Of a stretch of DNA of 64,000 bases, positions 8,438 to 20,266 are shown piece by piece. The notes under the pieces are model-generated. The model saw nothing but the letters and a program-made list of their open reading frames with translations. It was not told where the DNA came from and ran no database searches. Position numbers and translations under genes: made by a program. The DNA is from Sequoia sempervirens (lineage: Eukaryota; Streptophyta; Pinopsida; Cupressales; Cupressaceae): positions 124,001 through 188,000 of the forward strand of contig VDFB02262711.1 in NCBI GenBank assembly GCA_007258455.2, written 5' to 3'. Within the stretch, counting starts at the first letter, position 1; each line of letters starts with the position of its first letter.

Positions 8438-11191
8438 TACCACTTATATAGTTAACAGTAAACTTTAAATAGATAAATTTAAATTATATTTACAGTGTTG
8501 TAGTATTTGCTATAACAAATGCATTGTTTTGTTTAATTATATTTTGCAATCTTATCTGAATTCTCTTCCTCAAGATCATTCCCCTCTTTCTCACACAGAT
8601 TCGATGCCTCTTCATTCACTGTTGCATATTTTTTAGCATTGAGTTTATGACTATTTATTTTTTTGTATACTACTTGACAAGGTGGTGTTGAACTCAACCA
8701 TACCTCGAGTTGCTTCTTCAGATACCGTTTCGAAGGTAGAACCCCTCTCTAATCATACTGGTGCTTAATGTTGTTTCAGCATTTATCCACAGGAGTAAGA
8801 CAACTCTCTAAGGCAATGAAAGTCGTTAGACAACTCTTGTAAGCTTTCACATCCTATTAAGTCTAAATAGCATTTTGATAGTGATAAAATCTATTATCCT
8901 CATGGCTTCCATAAAAAAGCTTCATAAGGAACTACACGCTCATTTAATGGTAACCAATTATCATGTGGGGTTTCTTGAATCGTTGTGTTCTTTTTGTTAC
9001 ATTTGTAGGAATATTATATTATAGTTAAAATGCTCCAAGTACAATGTGAATCTTCGAAACTTGTTTCTTTTTGGTAATATTTAATAAAATTCTGACAGTG
9101 GAACGAAAGAGAAAGATTACAACGATTTTCGTTAGCACCAATCAAAGTGTGTTTGCTTTAGATGATTGTTCCTTGTTGTTAAATAACTTTAATCTTTTAT
9201 ATCATTTTATTCAAAATTTTCCCTGTATCATTTTTACCTATATTTGTTAAAAAAATAATTTCAAGATTGAAGTTGATTCATGATCTTGTAGAGAGGACCA
9301 CATTCAAAACAAAATCAATGTTGTATGCAAGGTATTCAATTTGCATCTTGGCGAGTCATTATACTGATATTAGAGAGTTGAATATCTAAATATTTATTAT
9401 AAATTGAAGATATAACATATCTTGGTTGTTTTCAAGTTTTTGACCCACAAGCAACCCATTTACATGTTTTCTCCTTTGAAACTTATACATATTTCCTCTG
9501 AGAAACGATGCCTTTTGAGGAGAGGAAAACACCAAAAATAGAAGACAAAAATTGTCCTCACCACATGTGAAGCATGTATCTCCATTTGAAATGCCTCCTG
9601 TGAAATTTGAAAAGGTGCATCATTGACCTGTCAACAATATTTATTTCCAGTAGAGATAACATTTATTTAACAATGGAAAGTTGCCTTTTCTATTGAGAAA
9701 ATATCAATTAGAGATTGATTTTCAGCCATTATATGTAACCAACTTATCGCATATCTTTATATGCATATGGATTATTTAGAATAGAGAGTATTAGAGTGTT
9801 ACATTGAATACACACAACATGTTTCAAAAAAAAAATGGAGTATATGGCCCCTAGAAATTCAGCTTGCAGCATGTCAATCAGAGCAACAAAAATTGAACCA
9901 CCCTAAATCAAGAGGTTCTCCCCTTTAACTGTAATTCCGAAACATCCCGAACATCCCTTTCTCTCCAAAAGGAAAGTTGTTTTGATTCAATTATTTGCTG
10001 GGAATATTTGTCTAACTTCCTAATTAATGTAGCTCTCCATAAACAAGAGTGACTTTCTCACTAAAAACTATTTGCTTCCTGTGTATGAAACTGAAATTCT
10101 AAAACACTCAAAACTCTCAATCTATCTTTTTTGGGGGGTCTATAATCCAAGAGATGAAATGTGAGGTGGAGGGAACTCTTGCATAAATTGTAAAACACCA
10201 TAAATTGCGAATTTTCTCAATTTCATGTAACTAAAATGTTTTATTGCGAATTTTCTCAATTTCATGTAACTTTGTTGTATCTGTTGTATGGCAATTCACA
10301 ATACAAAAAATAGAATCTGTGAGGGACCAACAAATCAGTGATAGAGCACCCTATCATGCAGATGGGAGGTCCCACAGTTGAATCTCATCTGGTATATGCT
10401 TTTCAACAGTATCTAAATTCAGATGAAAACTAAACACCTCACGCCTTTATAGTTACATAGTTTCATTAGAATCCACATGCACAATTTCAATACAATTTTA
10501 CTTCGTCATGCTTGAGATGTAAAGGAAGCCAAGAAAATTCCCTTTGAAAGATACCAAAGATGGGGCAATTCGTAGATGCATAAAAGGTGCATACAATGTC
10601 TGAAATATTTTTTATAATTCAATAGCACTAGAGCATCTATTACCCTGTTGTATACTTAAATTCTTTTTCTCTTTTTCCATTCTTTCCTTTGCACTCTTTT
10701 GGATCACAAAAGTAACTAACGAAGCCTGTTCAGTACAGTTACAAAGGATCTGTAACTCATGTAAATTAAGATTTTCTACAAGAAAAGAGAAATTCATCAG
10801 AGGACAACAAGTCATATCCAAATACCACAAAGGGGCCAGTAGCTTTGGTGATAGAGCACTTTAAGTTGTTGAGCACTTCAAGCTACTGAGGTGAAATTAT
10901 TGGGATTTTATTGTTCATAAGGTAAGGATAAATCCTTAGGTAATTAGAGTCGTGACATTTGTAGCTTGCGAGAGTATGATTTTAGCCTAATTTTTATAGT
11001 TATATTTCTATTTCATCATGTAATTATGACCAGTTGCTCATTCAAATATCAATGTTAGATATAACAACAGGAAGATAAATTATGTATGTTAAACTTTGTG
11101 AAACCTATTTTAATTTTTGTTTAAGTGGACAAATTCTAGTGGAGAATTTGAACGAAAACTTGCTTTTTATGTACCTATTATTTATTTGTTT
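8438..11191. other. Intergenic DNA without recognised gene
   Basis: No ORF longer than about 75 codons and no recognised domain on either strand. Contents: a 39-bp period duplication at 10205-10271 (TTGCGAATTTTCTCAATTTC core), two tRNA-like patches (10331-10392, 10836-10910), and otherwise ordinary AT-rich sequence. Confidence 0.6.
10331..10392 (+). repeat. tRNA-derived SINE head or tRNA pseudogene
   Basis: CAGTGATAGAGCACC matches the D-arm and A-box region of a tRNA (cf. CAGTTGGTAGAGCACC). GGGAGGTCCC matches the variable-arm region and AGTTGAATCTC matches the B box (GGTTCGAATCC) with changes. The 5' acceptor half is not recognisable. A second D-arm-like word, TAGCTTTGGTGATAGAGCAC, lies at 10840-10859, followed by a weak B box. 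Confidence 0.45.
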
Positions 11192-12596
11192 CGCTGAGAG
11201 GCGATCTACAGTGACATCAAAATCTTAGTTAACATTTTAGGCTTTTTTGAAAAATTTGACAGCCAGCTGCCAGTCCATGCCAAGAAAAACCCAATTATAG
11301 AAAATGGAAGACTTTTTCCACATTGCTGCCAACATTTAGAAGTTAAAACCCTCCATTGCAGAGACATTATACATTGCAGAGCAATGCAGCATTGAAGAGG
11401 TGGCTAAAATAGAGGCGTTACAGTCTGCATGAAAGACTGGCATACTATTTATGTCGAGAGGCGTCTTACAATGGCATCAAGCTATGCATGTTTGAATCTT
11501 GAGTGTAACGGTTGTGACTTGCATGAGAAACATAACCAATGCAATTCTGTGTAGTAAGAGTTAGTAGTGGAAGGGATATTAATTCTTGCAGATGGATTCC
11601 ATAAATGGATTGCTCGCCCTTCGTTGGGAGCTAACATAAGTCTCGATTCCTTTTATCTTGTCACCGTGGCTTCCAATTTTCTTCTCAACTTTGGTTTTGT
11701 GGAATCTTGGATTGGATTTTTCTCAGCTCAAACATCTTGCTTGGCACTAATGTTCTATTTGTTTTGCACAGACTGGACTCTGCAAGCCAAATAGGGAATT
11801 CAACTCACCAGCACACACAACCCCACTAAATCGTAGAGTGACCATTAGACTGATCATCTCTCAAATTCACATTTCAGATTAAGGAAAGTAACACAAAATT
11901 TACAGGTCATTATTTTTGGGGAGTTCTTACACCAATTCTTGAATGTCTCTATTCGCGATTGATCAGGCAGTGCAATTGGGAATGTATTTGTAGATGCTAA
12001 AGTGACTCAGGCTGAGATTGATAAATATTTGATCCAACAGGTATATGCTTACTGAGAATCATCTTACATCTAACCTATTTATGTAAAACGATGTGATAAT
12101 CCTGAAGACCATGGCAAAGCTCGAAAATCTGATTGGGGTGCAGAGTGTGAGTTCGCGCGGGTAGTGGAACCACCTCAATAATGTCGGTCTGGTTTTCAAG
12201 AAAACACATCTGCTATTGACCAAATTTTTGTAGGAATTTCCAAGCAACTTTAATGGGAATAAATGGAGTTATAATGGTCCTTGGTCACATGGGTCATCAA
12301 GCATCTCCCAAATGAGGTGAGATCCGATTCCAGGTCATGTTTCCCATTGCTTTTTATTTATTAGCTTCAAAACTTTGTAATTTTATAGATTCATAAAAGT
12401 CAAGATGCCTCTTTCATTTTGCACATCTTTTGGTCCAAACTCAACAGTAGCTTTTAAGGCCTTTCCCACCATAAGATTGTGGCATTTATCACCAACTGAG
12501 AAGGGCTTTGCATTAGATGTGCACAAATTTTTAAGACATCAAGAATCACCTTTGTAGAGATGAAGGCGAGTGATATTTATATTGCTAACATTGTTG
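11192..12596 (+). repeat. Truncated copy of the 2-kb tandem unit (left of CACTA insertion)
   Basis: Collinear with 42723-44132 and 44955-46351 (GAGAGGCGATCTACAGTGAC start, GCTAACATTGTTG end), with scattered substitutions. The upstream part of the unit is missing at about 11192. The right end stops exactly at the TTG target duplication of the composite at 12597. The unit resumes at 42145 on the other side, so this copy belongs to the same array. Confidence 0.8.
12048..12320 (+). pseudogene. Alpha-1,4-glycosyltransferase-like exon relic (copy 1)
   Basis: One frame reads VIILKTMAKLENLIGVQSV, then LNNVGLVFKKTHLLLTKF, EFPSNFNGNKWSYNGPW and ISQMR before a GT donor (ATGAG|GTGAGA). This follows the pattern of the plant alpha-1,4-glycosyltransferase conserved region (Gb3_synth/Gly_transf_sug): DVIVLK, GAVLVF..HPL, FDGNKWGHNGP. 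Two in-frame TAG stops and loss of the DxD metal-binding residues upstream show it is dead. The family is inferred from memory of motifs; better-preserved copies lie at 43581 and 45799. Confidence 0.55.
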
Positions 12597-12880
12597 CCCA
12601 ACAACACAAAAGGCAATTAGCGTCGACTTTGGCGTTGGGATTTTAGTGTATTTTAAGCACATGAGTCGAACAATTTGGCTGGTGTCAAACTCAACGCAAA
12701 CAGGCATGGTCAGTTCAATATCCTTTTTTACAGTGACTTTTGCGTCAGAATTAGCGCCATTTTTAGCGCCAAAAAATCATGGCGCCTCCGTTAGCACCTA
12801 AAATCGCATCGAGAATTAACGACAAAAATGGCACCAAAATTTGTGCCCAATTTGGCTTCCGTGTCTACTCCCATTTTTGC
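12597..12880 (+). repeat. Left CACTA terminus and subterminal region
   Basis: Degenerate terminal CCCAACAACA followed by repeated short words TTAGCGCC, TTAGCACC, GGCGCC and AACGCAAA. The same kind of words lies inside the right end (41830-42144, reversed) and before 26576. In CACTA elements such subterminal repeats are the binding sites for the TNPA-like protein; that role is inferred here. Confidence 0.6.
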
Positions 12881-13378
12881 TTCTATTTTTTCTTCCATTT
12901 TGCATCCAGTTTTGCCTCCAAGTTTGCTTCCAATTTTGCTTCCGGTTTTGCCTCCAAGTTTGCTTCCAATTTTGCTTCTAGTTTTGCTTCTGGTTTTGCT
13001 TCCAATTTCACTTCTGGTTTTTCTTCCATATTTGCTTCTGGTTTTGCTTTTGGTTTTGCTTCCAGTTTTTCTTCCAGTTTTGCTTCTAGTTTTTTCTTCA
13101 GGTTTTGCTTCCAAGTTTGCTTCTGGTTTTGCTTCCGATTTTGTTTCTAGTTTTGCTTCCAATTTTGCTTCCGGTTTTGCTTCCAGGTTTCCTTCCGGTT
13201 TTGCTTCTAGTTTTGCTTCCAGTTTTGCTTCCAAATTTACTTCCAATTTGCTTCCATTTTTGCTGCCAGATTTGCTTCCGTTTTTGCTTCTAATTTTGCT
13301 TCCAAGATTACTTCTAGTTTGGCTTCCATTGTTGCTTCCTTTTTTGCTTCTAAAAATGCTTCTTGTTTTGCTTCCATT
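12880..13378. repeat. 12-bp minisatellite (TTTTGCTTCCAG)
   Basis: About forty degenerate tandem copies of TTTTGCTTCCAG and variants. Because the period is a multiple of three, long ORFs arise on both strands: EAKLEAKPEAK-like on the minus strand, 12791-13246; SSFASKFASNFAS-like on the plus strand. These are by-products of the repeat. It lies just inside the left CACTA end. Confidence 0.85.
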
Positions 13379-14016
13379 TATTAATTTAATATGTTTTATT
13401 TCAATTTAATTAGTTAAATATATCGTGCCTCTTAAATAACTCATATGATTATAGAGTAAGTAATTTAATTATTTATCTCATATGATTAAATAACAATATA
13501 ATTATTATAACATGATCATCATCTATAATTAAAACAAGTGAATCAAATATCTATAATTTAGTTGAATTTGACAACATCCATCCTGAGCAGTAAATTAAAA
13601 TCATCATACTTAATAAATATTCATCCAAAAATCATCAACCACTTTTAATATATATAAATTGACAAGTCAATACTGATAAGATCAGCATCATATATAACTA
13701 AAACAAGTGAAAGTCAAATATGCCAGTACATCAAAAACATGTCGAAATGATACATGTCCAACAGTCGACATAAGTGAAAATGATACATGTACAAATGATA
13801 TAAATAAAAATGATAAATTATGTAACTCAAATTGATACAAGTCAAGATGATACATGTCCAAATGATATAGTAAAAATGATACATGTCAATATGATACAAC
13901 TCAGCAATATAGTATGGTAGGCCTTGAAAATGATACGTATGATAGTAATCATGAAAAGAGTCATCATAATGATATATCAGCAATGATCCATGATATAATC
14001 TATATGATCATGAATG
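13379..14016. repeat. AT-rich DNA with ATGATACATGTCC minisatellite
   Basis: AT-rich spacer, then at about 13740-13905 repeated AATGATACATGTCCAA-like words (period roughly 17-20 bp). The 89-codon minus-strand ORF here (YHFYYIIWTCIIL-like) is a product of the repeat. No gene seen. Confidence 0.6.
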
Positions 14017-14223
14017 TTATTGATTACTATCACCAACTTTCTCATCAACATCATCACCATCCTGATCATCAACATCGTCGTCGTCATCATCGTCGTCATC
14101 ATTGTCATTAGCCTTGGTGTCTTCTGCATGATCCTCTGCCATGTGATCTGTACCGGCAGAACCAATATTTTGTGGATCTATATCATGTTGAGGATCATCT
14201 TGATCTTCTAGAAGACCCATGTT
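14017..14223 (-). pseudogene. Acidic last exon of CACTA minus-strand gene (candidate)
   Basis: The minus strand has a long T-run then CAG|AACATGG, a textbook acceptor at 14223. It is followed by an open frame to TAA 14017-14019, with NMGLLEDQDDPQHDIDPQNI and an aspartate run. The acidic tail recalls the C-terminus of the TNP2-type gene at 31852-32211. It would be the end of the minus-strand gene starting at 26393, now interrupted by SPT16 fragments and a copia element. The link to that gene is inference. Confidence 0.45.
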
Positions 14224-14386
14224 CTGAAAAAAAAAAACATTTAAAATGAAGTCTTTATTTATTGCATGCAATAATTTATTTTTCTGTTATATATCTAATA
14301 TTACAACATATGGGATGAAACCATAATTATATTACATCATATCAAAGTGCACATACCATAATAAAATTTCAAAATAGTTACAGCTA

Positions 14387-15355
14387 ATACTGGTGAGTCA
14401 GGACAAACTTCAACTTTCAAAAACAAAGCCAATTAGGCTGGCAGACTTGTGGATTAGGCCAACATTTGGTGGAAGAGGAAGAAAGATGACTAGAACTCTG
14501 GAGGCCCACCATAATGGATTTCAGTATTCAACCATGAGAGTAGAAGAGAGAGTTGATATCATGTATCAAAACATTAAGCATGCATTCTTCCAACCGGAGA
14601 AGGAGATGATTACTTTGCTTCATTTTAATTTGCATAACCATATCAGTGTGGGAACCAAGAAGACCAAGGATGTTGGTTTTATGTGGAGGTAATGGATGTG
14701 GTCCAAACTTTAGGAGGGGCAAGAAGGTCAATGTATGATCTGATGAAATTGAGGAAGAACAACAAGAGAGGGACAGGAAAAATAAAATCAATACGAAGTT
14801 TCAAGGATTTGTCAAGCGAGTAAGAGAGCTATGGGAGCCTCATCTAAAATATTTTGAACTAGAGTTTGATATACCATTTAGAGAGCTTAGTTTTTCATGG
14901 AGTTCCTTTCAAAGCCTCTGCTTTTATTGTTCCTACGATAAACTGTTTGGGTAGAGTTGGTGGAATTACCTTTCTTAGTAATCACTATTAGTGAGATTGA
15001 AATTGTTAACCTTGAGAGAGTAGGACTTGGGCAAAAGGAATTTGATATGGCTATTGTTTTCAAAGACTTCAAGCGGGATGTACTCTGCATTGACGCCATT
15101 CCTCAATCTTCACTTGATGGCATCAAGGAATGGCTGAACTCCATGGATATAAAGTATTATGAAAGCATAATGAACTTGAACTGGCGGCCAATTTTGAAGA
15201 GTATTACTGATGATCCAGATAAATTTATTGAAGATGGTGGTTGGGAATTTTTGAATATGGAAGCTGGTGATTCTGATTCTGATAATTCAGAAGAGTCAAA
15301 TCAAGGATATGAACCCTCTGATGTAGAAGAGGAATTAGAATCAGATTTCATGTAG
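14387..15355 (+). pseudogene. SPT16: SPT16 (FACT histone chaperone subunit) fragment, copy 1
   Basis: Encodes the C-terminal third of plant SPT16: QDKLQLSKTKPIRLADLWIR, FGGRGRKMT, NIKHAFFQPEKEMITLLHF, then after frameshifts FYVEVMDVVQTLGG, ERDRKN, FRELSFHGVPFKASAFIVPT. The 132-codon frame at 14957-15355 follows (EIEIVNLERVGLGQK, IVFKDFKRDVL, WRPILKSITDDP, DGGWEFLNMEAGDSDSDNSE). It ends at the natural acidic tail. SPT16 is the large FACT subunit that handles H2A-H2B during transcription. Three or more frameshifts (near 14690, 14735, 14950) make it a pseudogene. No introns are seen; since plant SPT16 coding DNA may lack introns anyway, RNA-based capture is not proven. Confidence 0.9.
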
Positions 15356-15369
15356 CCACCATCAAGAGT

Positions 15370-15955
15370 GTTGCAAGCCAACAAGATGGAGGGAATTCTT
15401 ATACAAGGATAATTTTCAATGTTGCAGGTATCGACTTTAATGCCAACTACAATGGCAACATTGAAATTCCCTAGCAGTATTTATGTTAAGGAAATTTCCT
15501 TTAGATGCAAGGATTCAAAGCACATCAACCATGTGGCACAAATGATTAAATTCTAGAGACGATCTGTAGCAATGAAAGAATCTGAAAAGGCAAAGAGACA
15601 TACACTGGTGACTTAAGAGAAACTTCAACTTTCAAAAACAAATCCAATTAGGCTGATAGATGTGTGGATCAGGACAACATTTGGTGGAAGAGAATGAAAG
15701 ATGACTGGAACTCTGGAGGCCCACCATAATGGATTTTGGTATTCAACCATGAGAGCAGAAGAGAGAGTTGGTATCATGTATCAAAACATTAAGCATGCAT
15801 TCTTCCAACTAGCAGAGCAGGAGATGATTACTTTGCTTCATTTTCATTTGCATAACTATATCATGGCATGGGAACCAAGAAGACCAAGGATGTCCAGCTT
15901 TATGTGGTGGTAATGGATGTGGTCCAAACTTTAGGAGGGGAGATCCCGATGTCTT
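15370..15955 (+). pseudogene. SPT16: SPT16 fragment, copy 2 (partly overlapping residues of copy 1)
   Basis: Starts earlier in the protein than copy 1 (NSYTRIIFNVAG, then KFPSSIYVKEISFRCKDSKH, KESEKAKRHTLVT). It continues through KTNPIRLIDVWIRTTFGGRE, TGTLEAHHNGF, NIKHAFFQ and EMITLLHFHLHNYI to the FYVEVMDVV region, then stops. Several frameshifts and stops. The shared segment differs from copy 1 at scattered sites, so the two are separate or long-diverged duplicates in the same orientation, head-to-tail inside the CACTA block. Confidence 0.85.
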
Positions 15956-16907
15956 CCAAGAGGCATAATGTCAAATGAACTAAGTTCACCTACATGTCTG
16001 CCAAAGTTTACTTCTATTTTTTATGACTGTTTTTCTTGACTGTCAGAGTTTACTTACAAATTTGAATTTTCTTTCTGGTCATTTTGATGAGGATATATTC
16101 AGCCAATGTGTAAGCATCTTTTGTTTGTATCACAAGCATCTGTGCATTGCAAGAATTTTGATTATCTATGGGCTATAGCTATGTCGTCTCACTTATTGGA
16201 TCTTTTATTTCAATGTTTTCTATGGCCTTCTCTGTTTGAGGTAGCACCTGACAATCCTACCTCCTTTCCTTAGCTGAAAAGTGGATTTGAATTTGGAAAT
16301 ACTACACTTTAAAACTAGCTATGGTTTAAGGACAACTATTCTAGCTTTGTTGTTGACACCCTAAATCTTCAACAAGGACTTGGATGCATGGACTGAAATG
16401 CAAGCTTTCAAACTTAGATTTGAATGTGCATAATTTGATTGATTATGGTTTTCACAGGCAGTTGTCTTTACATGACTATTCTGGATTGTCAATATGTGTA
16501 ATAGTGATTGCATCCTTATCAAGTTTAGCTACCCTTATTCAGAATGCCTTGGCCTTTGGACTCAATACAAAGTTGTGCATTGTTATTCCATATTTGTAAC
16601 ATGTAGGACATTTAAGGGGTACAACATATAGAAATTCAGTACTATCATCCAAGGAAAACTTACAAATGGTGTATCAAGAACAAAAAAAAATGATTTTATT
16701 GGGGTTAATGCTTTCTTCCCCCACGTTGCTGATTTTTTCCCCAAAACATGCTTTTTTTATTATTTCAACACATCTCAAACTTCAATGTATTGATTAACAA
16801 TTGTTACACATTTCACATGTTTATGCAAATGATGCATTTATGTTAACTCAATCAGTGTTGTTACTTCGGTAGTTTGACTTCTATGACAACCAGCCATTAC
16901 GCATTTC
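15956..16907. other. Non-coding stretch between SPT16 fragment and copia element
   Basis: No recognised domain. A 71-codon + strand ORF at 16384-16599 has no visible family features. May include SPT16 3'-flanking sequence or intron DNA of the disrupted CACTA gene. Confidence 0.4.
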
Positions 16908-16913
16908 ATCTAC

Positions 16914-18161
16914 TATTGGAAAAAGCAAGGACATACAACTAAGAGGGAGGATGAATCAATTGTCACAGAAATTTAAACTTTGTAGACTTAACTTAACTTT
17001 AATCTCATATCTGATGAATAAGCAATTAACACATCAGAGAGACAAACAACACCAAGTTTTTTTTCATGGAAACCCTGTTAGGGGAAAAACCACAGTGGAT
17101 GTCAATCCACGAGATTATACTCTGTTAAAAGTATAAATGAAAATAATAAGGAGAATGCACATGCATTCAGGCTCACTACCTAGAGCTCACTGCTCAATTA
17201 CAAATAGAAGACTCGCTATCTTACAAAAAGTTTCAGATTAAAACCATCTAGAAATTTGAACTAAGAGAATGGCTTTTGTCCAAGCCTCATTACAGTTCCA
17301 ATTAGGCACAATACTTCTGCATACTTTGCTCAACCTTCTACACACTTGATCTTTAATGATATTCACACTTATGCACACAAGATCACACAACACATACTCA
17401 ACACACTAACCACACTTCGCATCCTACCATACTATCCACACAATTGCTTCTTATATATCTGCCACAAAGATTTCACCATAACAAAGTTGGCCAGAGGAAA
17501 AGAATATATTTTCAATGTCAGCTCAAATCCACAATTAAATTTTCAATGTGCACCCACCAAGGTTGGCCATAACATAGTGGGGACCCAAATTCACTTCTCC
17601 AAAACAAGAATACTCCAATTAATCACTCCTCGAACATCCACAACATGCTAGCATCAACATGTCAGCCAAGAACAAGAAAAACCGAACATGCACAAGAAAA
17701 GATTTTCAATCACGAGCTTCACCGGATCATGTGGATGTACCACAAGGATAGAGGATGAACTAGAGACATCTGAAAACACCAAGAAATAGCAAAGAGACAT
17801 CTGCGACAACCGAGATAACCAGGAACATACAATCTTTATTTAGAAACTCTGACAGAGACCAGCAAAACATTGTCAGACCACAAATTGCACACGAATTCAT
17901 GCGGACCTCTGAAACTTCTAGTAGATGATCTAGACATAATCAACATTAAATCCTTTGATCCACAACAACTAACCTTTTACATGCATAATTTAATTCCTTC
18001 ATGACCTGCACAGTTCCACTAGGAACCTAGAACACATTCACTTATAATTTTCTCAATATCCTCGACATATACAACACTTAGAACATCAAATGCTAATAGT
18101 GTTGACATCAATGACAACCATGTATCAGCACCACATCACACCATCCAACAATTTCCCAACA
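16914..18161 (-). repeat. 3' LTR of copia element
   Basis: On the minus strand it runs TGTTGGGAAATTG to a changed end (CCAATA for CCAACA). It is the counterpart of 22690-23956 with many substitutions. The polypurine tract AAAGGGGGAGAT (minus strand, 18173-18162) adjoins it. Confidence 0.9.
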
Positions 18162-18472
18162 ATCTCCCCCTTTGGCATTGATGGCAACACATGATGTGAA
18201 AAATACCATCAACCCAACACACTGCACAATTGCTCTTCTCCTTGGAAAGATTTTTCATTCTGCACTTCTCCCCCTTAGATATTTATATTTTTCACATTAC
18301 ACTTCTCCCCCTTTGACATCAATGGCAAAGGTAACCATGACCTTTCCACACAATGCTCTGAACCATATCTTTGCACATCTTACTACTCCCCCTGAGTAGC
18401 AACCACGAAAACATCAATCCGAATTAGAATATAGCAATATAGCTCACAGATTGATGCAGATAAGTGCATCAT
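18162..18472 (-). other. Copia 3' untranslated region with polypurine tracts
   Basis: Between the polyprotein stop (18473-18475) and the 3' LTR. The tract next to the LTR reads CCAAAGGGGGAGAT. Related purine words (TAAGGGGGAGAAG, AAAGGGGGAGAAG, TCAGGGGGAGTAG) recur on the same strand at about 18267, 18307 and 18389, each beside a TGCCATTGATG-like or similar word. Confidence 0.7.
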
Positions 18473-18565
18473 TTAGTTCTTGTCAGGAGGGGTAACTACC
18501 CCTAGCATTCCTCTGAGATACTCAAAAATATCTTTTGACAATGGCTTTGTAAATATATCTGCAAT

Positions 18566-18775
18566 CTATTCTTTTGTAGGCACATACTCCAGTCTAACTT
18601 CCTTCTCATTCACTTTCTCCCTTAAGAAGTGAAACTTGATTGATATATGCTTAGTCTTCGAGTGCAATACTGGATTCCTTGATATATTTATTGCACTTGA
18701 GTTGTCACAGTATATTGCAATGGGTTCTTCATATATCACCTTAATATCTTTTAGCATTTGTTTCATCCATAGCAC
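18566..18775 (-). pseudogene. Copia RNase H domain segment
   Basis: Open part of the polyprotein between two stops: VLWMKQMLKDIKVIYEEPIA, IYCDNSSAINISRNPVLHSK, TKHISIKFHFLREKV, LEYVPTKE. These are the standard blocks of copia RNase H, including the catalytic Asp of YCDN. A TAG replaces the codon before IADIFTKP. Confidence 0.85.
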
Positions 18776-18838
18776 CTGAGTACAATTATTTGTAGCAGCA
18801 ATATATTCTACTTCAGCAGTGGATAGAGAAATAGAGCT

Positions 18839-20230
18839 CTACTTCTTGCTTAACCAGGATACCAGCTTCTTCCCTAGGAAGAAAGCACCACCACTAGTAC
18901 TTTTTCTATCATCTACATCACCAGCCCAATCAGCATCTATGTATGCACACAGTGTAAGATCATCATCCCTTGAATACCAAAGTCCAAAATTAGCAGTGCC
19001 CTTCAAGTATCTAAAAATTCTTTTGACAGCAGTTACATGTGATTCTTTCAGATCAGCTTGAAATCTTGCAACCATACATACAACATGCATAATATCTAGC
19101 CTTGTCTGTCTCAAGTAGAGTAATCCTCCAATCATTGATTTGTATATGGTTTGATTTGCCTTAAGAGAATCATCATTTTGTGTCAATTTACATCTGGTCA
19201 CCATGGGTGTACCAATCGGTTTGGAATCATCCATTCCAAACTTCTTTAACAGTTCTTTCACATACTTGGACTGAGATATGAAAATCCCTTGATCCAATTG
19301 TGAAACTTGCAATCCCAAAAAGAACTTCATTTCACCAATCATGCTCATCTCAAATTCATTCTTCATTTCATCAGCAAACTTCATGCATAAATTATCATCT
19401 CCACCAAAGATGATATCATCAACAAAAACTTCTATGATTAACTCTTTATCATGATCTATCTTGAAATATAAGTTACTATCAACAGTACCTTTTGAGAATC
19501 CAAACTTCAGTAGGTATTTGTCCAGTCTGGCATACCAGGCTCTGGGGGCTTTTTTGAGTCCATACAAGGCTTTCTTCAATTTACAAACCATGTCTTCCTC
19601 ATATGTTAGCTAAAATCCATCTGGTTGTTCAATATACACTTCTTCTTCAAGTTCCCCATTTAGAAATGCGAACTTTACATCCATTTGGTAAACTTTGTAG
19701 TTCTTGTAAGCAGCATAAGCAAGAAATAGTCTTACTGCTTCAATTCTAGCAACAGGGGCAAAGGTCTCTTCAAAATCTATACCTTCCATTTGAGATTAAC
19801 CTTTAAATACCAGTCTTGCCTTATTCCGGACCACTTCACCATCTTCGTTCAGCTTGTTTTTGAATACCCATTTAGTGGCAATCACATTCTTGTATTTGGG
19901 CCTAAGAACCAGTGTCCATGTGTCACTCTTTTCAATTTGTGACAGTTCTTCTTTCATAGCTTCTAGCCAGTGTACATCTTGATAGGCTTTAGTGACATTC
20001 TTAGGTTCAATCTTGGAAATCAGATAGTATTCTTCAGCAATTTTCTTTCTAGTTTGCACTCCTTTGCTCTTATCTCCTATGATTTGACTTTCAGAATGAT
20101 TCAACTTTACATACCTTGGAGTTTTATGACTTTCTCGGACTTCTATGTTTTCTGAACTTTCTTGTGTAGTTGCACTTAACTGCGCTTCTTGACTGACTTG
20201 ATTTACCGAAACAATTTGTGGTTGCTTCAT
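18839..20230 (-). pseudogene. Copia reverse transcriptase
   Basis: Two open parts (20230-19796 and 19591-18839) plus the in-frame segment between, interrupted by TAA 19796 and TAG 19610. Blocks: WTLVLRPKYKNVIATKWVFK, VRNKARLVFKG, VCKLKKALYGLKKAPRAWYA, FVDDIIFGGDD (catalytic pair, normally YVDD), FLGLQVSQLDQGIFISQSKY, PIGTPM, ADLKESHVTAVKRIFRYLKG, YIDADWAGDVDDRKSTSGG. It copies the element RNA to DNA in the virus-like particle. The first block aspartate lies in the segment upstream of 19591. Confidence 0.9.
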
Positions 20231-20266
20231 TAGAACATATGGAATAATCTGAAGTAGATTTGGTGG

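Noticed and set aside
12880..13378. CRISPR-like array
   Set aside because: Units are contiguous 12-mers with no unique spacers; a eukaryotic minisatellite.
13714..13983. 89-codon Tyr/His-rich minus-strand ORF
   Set aside because: Translation of the ATGATACATGTCC minisatellite.
14014..14211. Plus-strand hydrophobic ORF
   Set aside because: Antisense of the Asp-rich exon and its GAT repeat.
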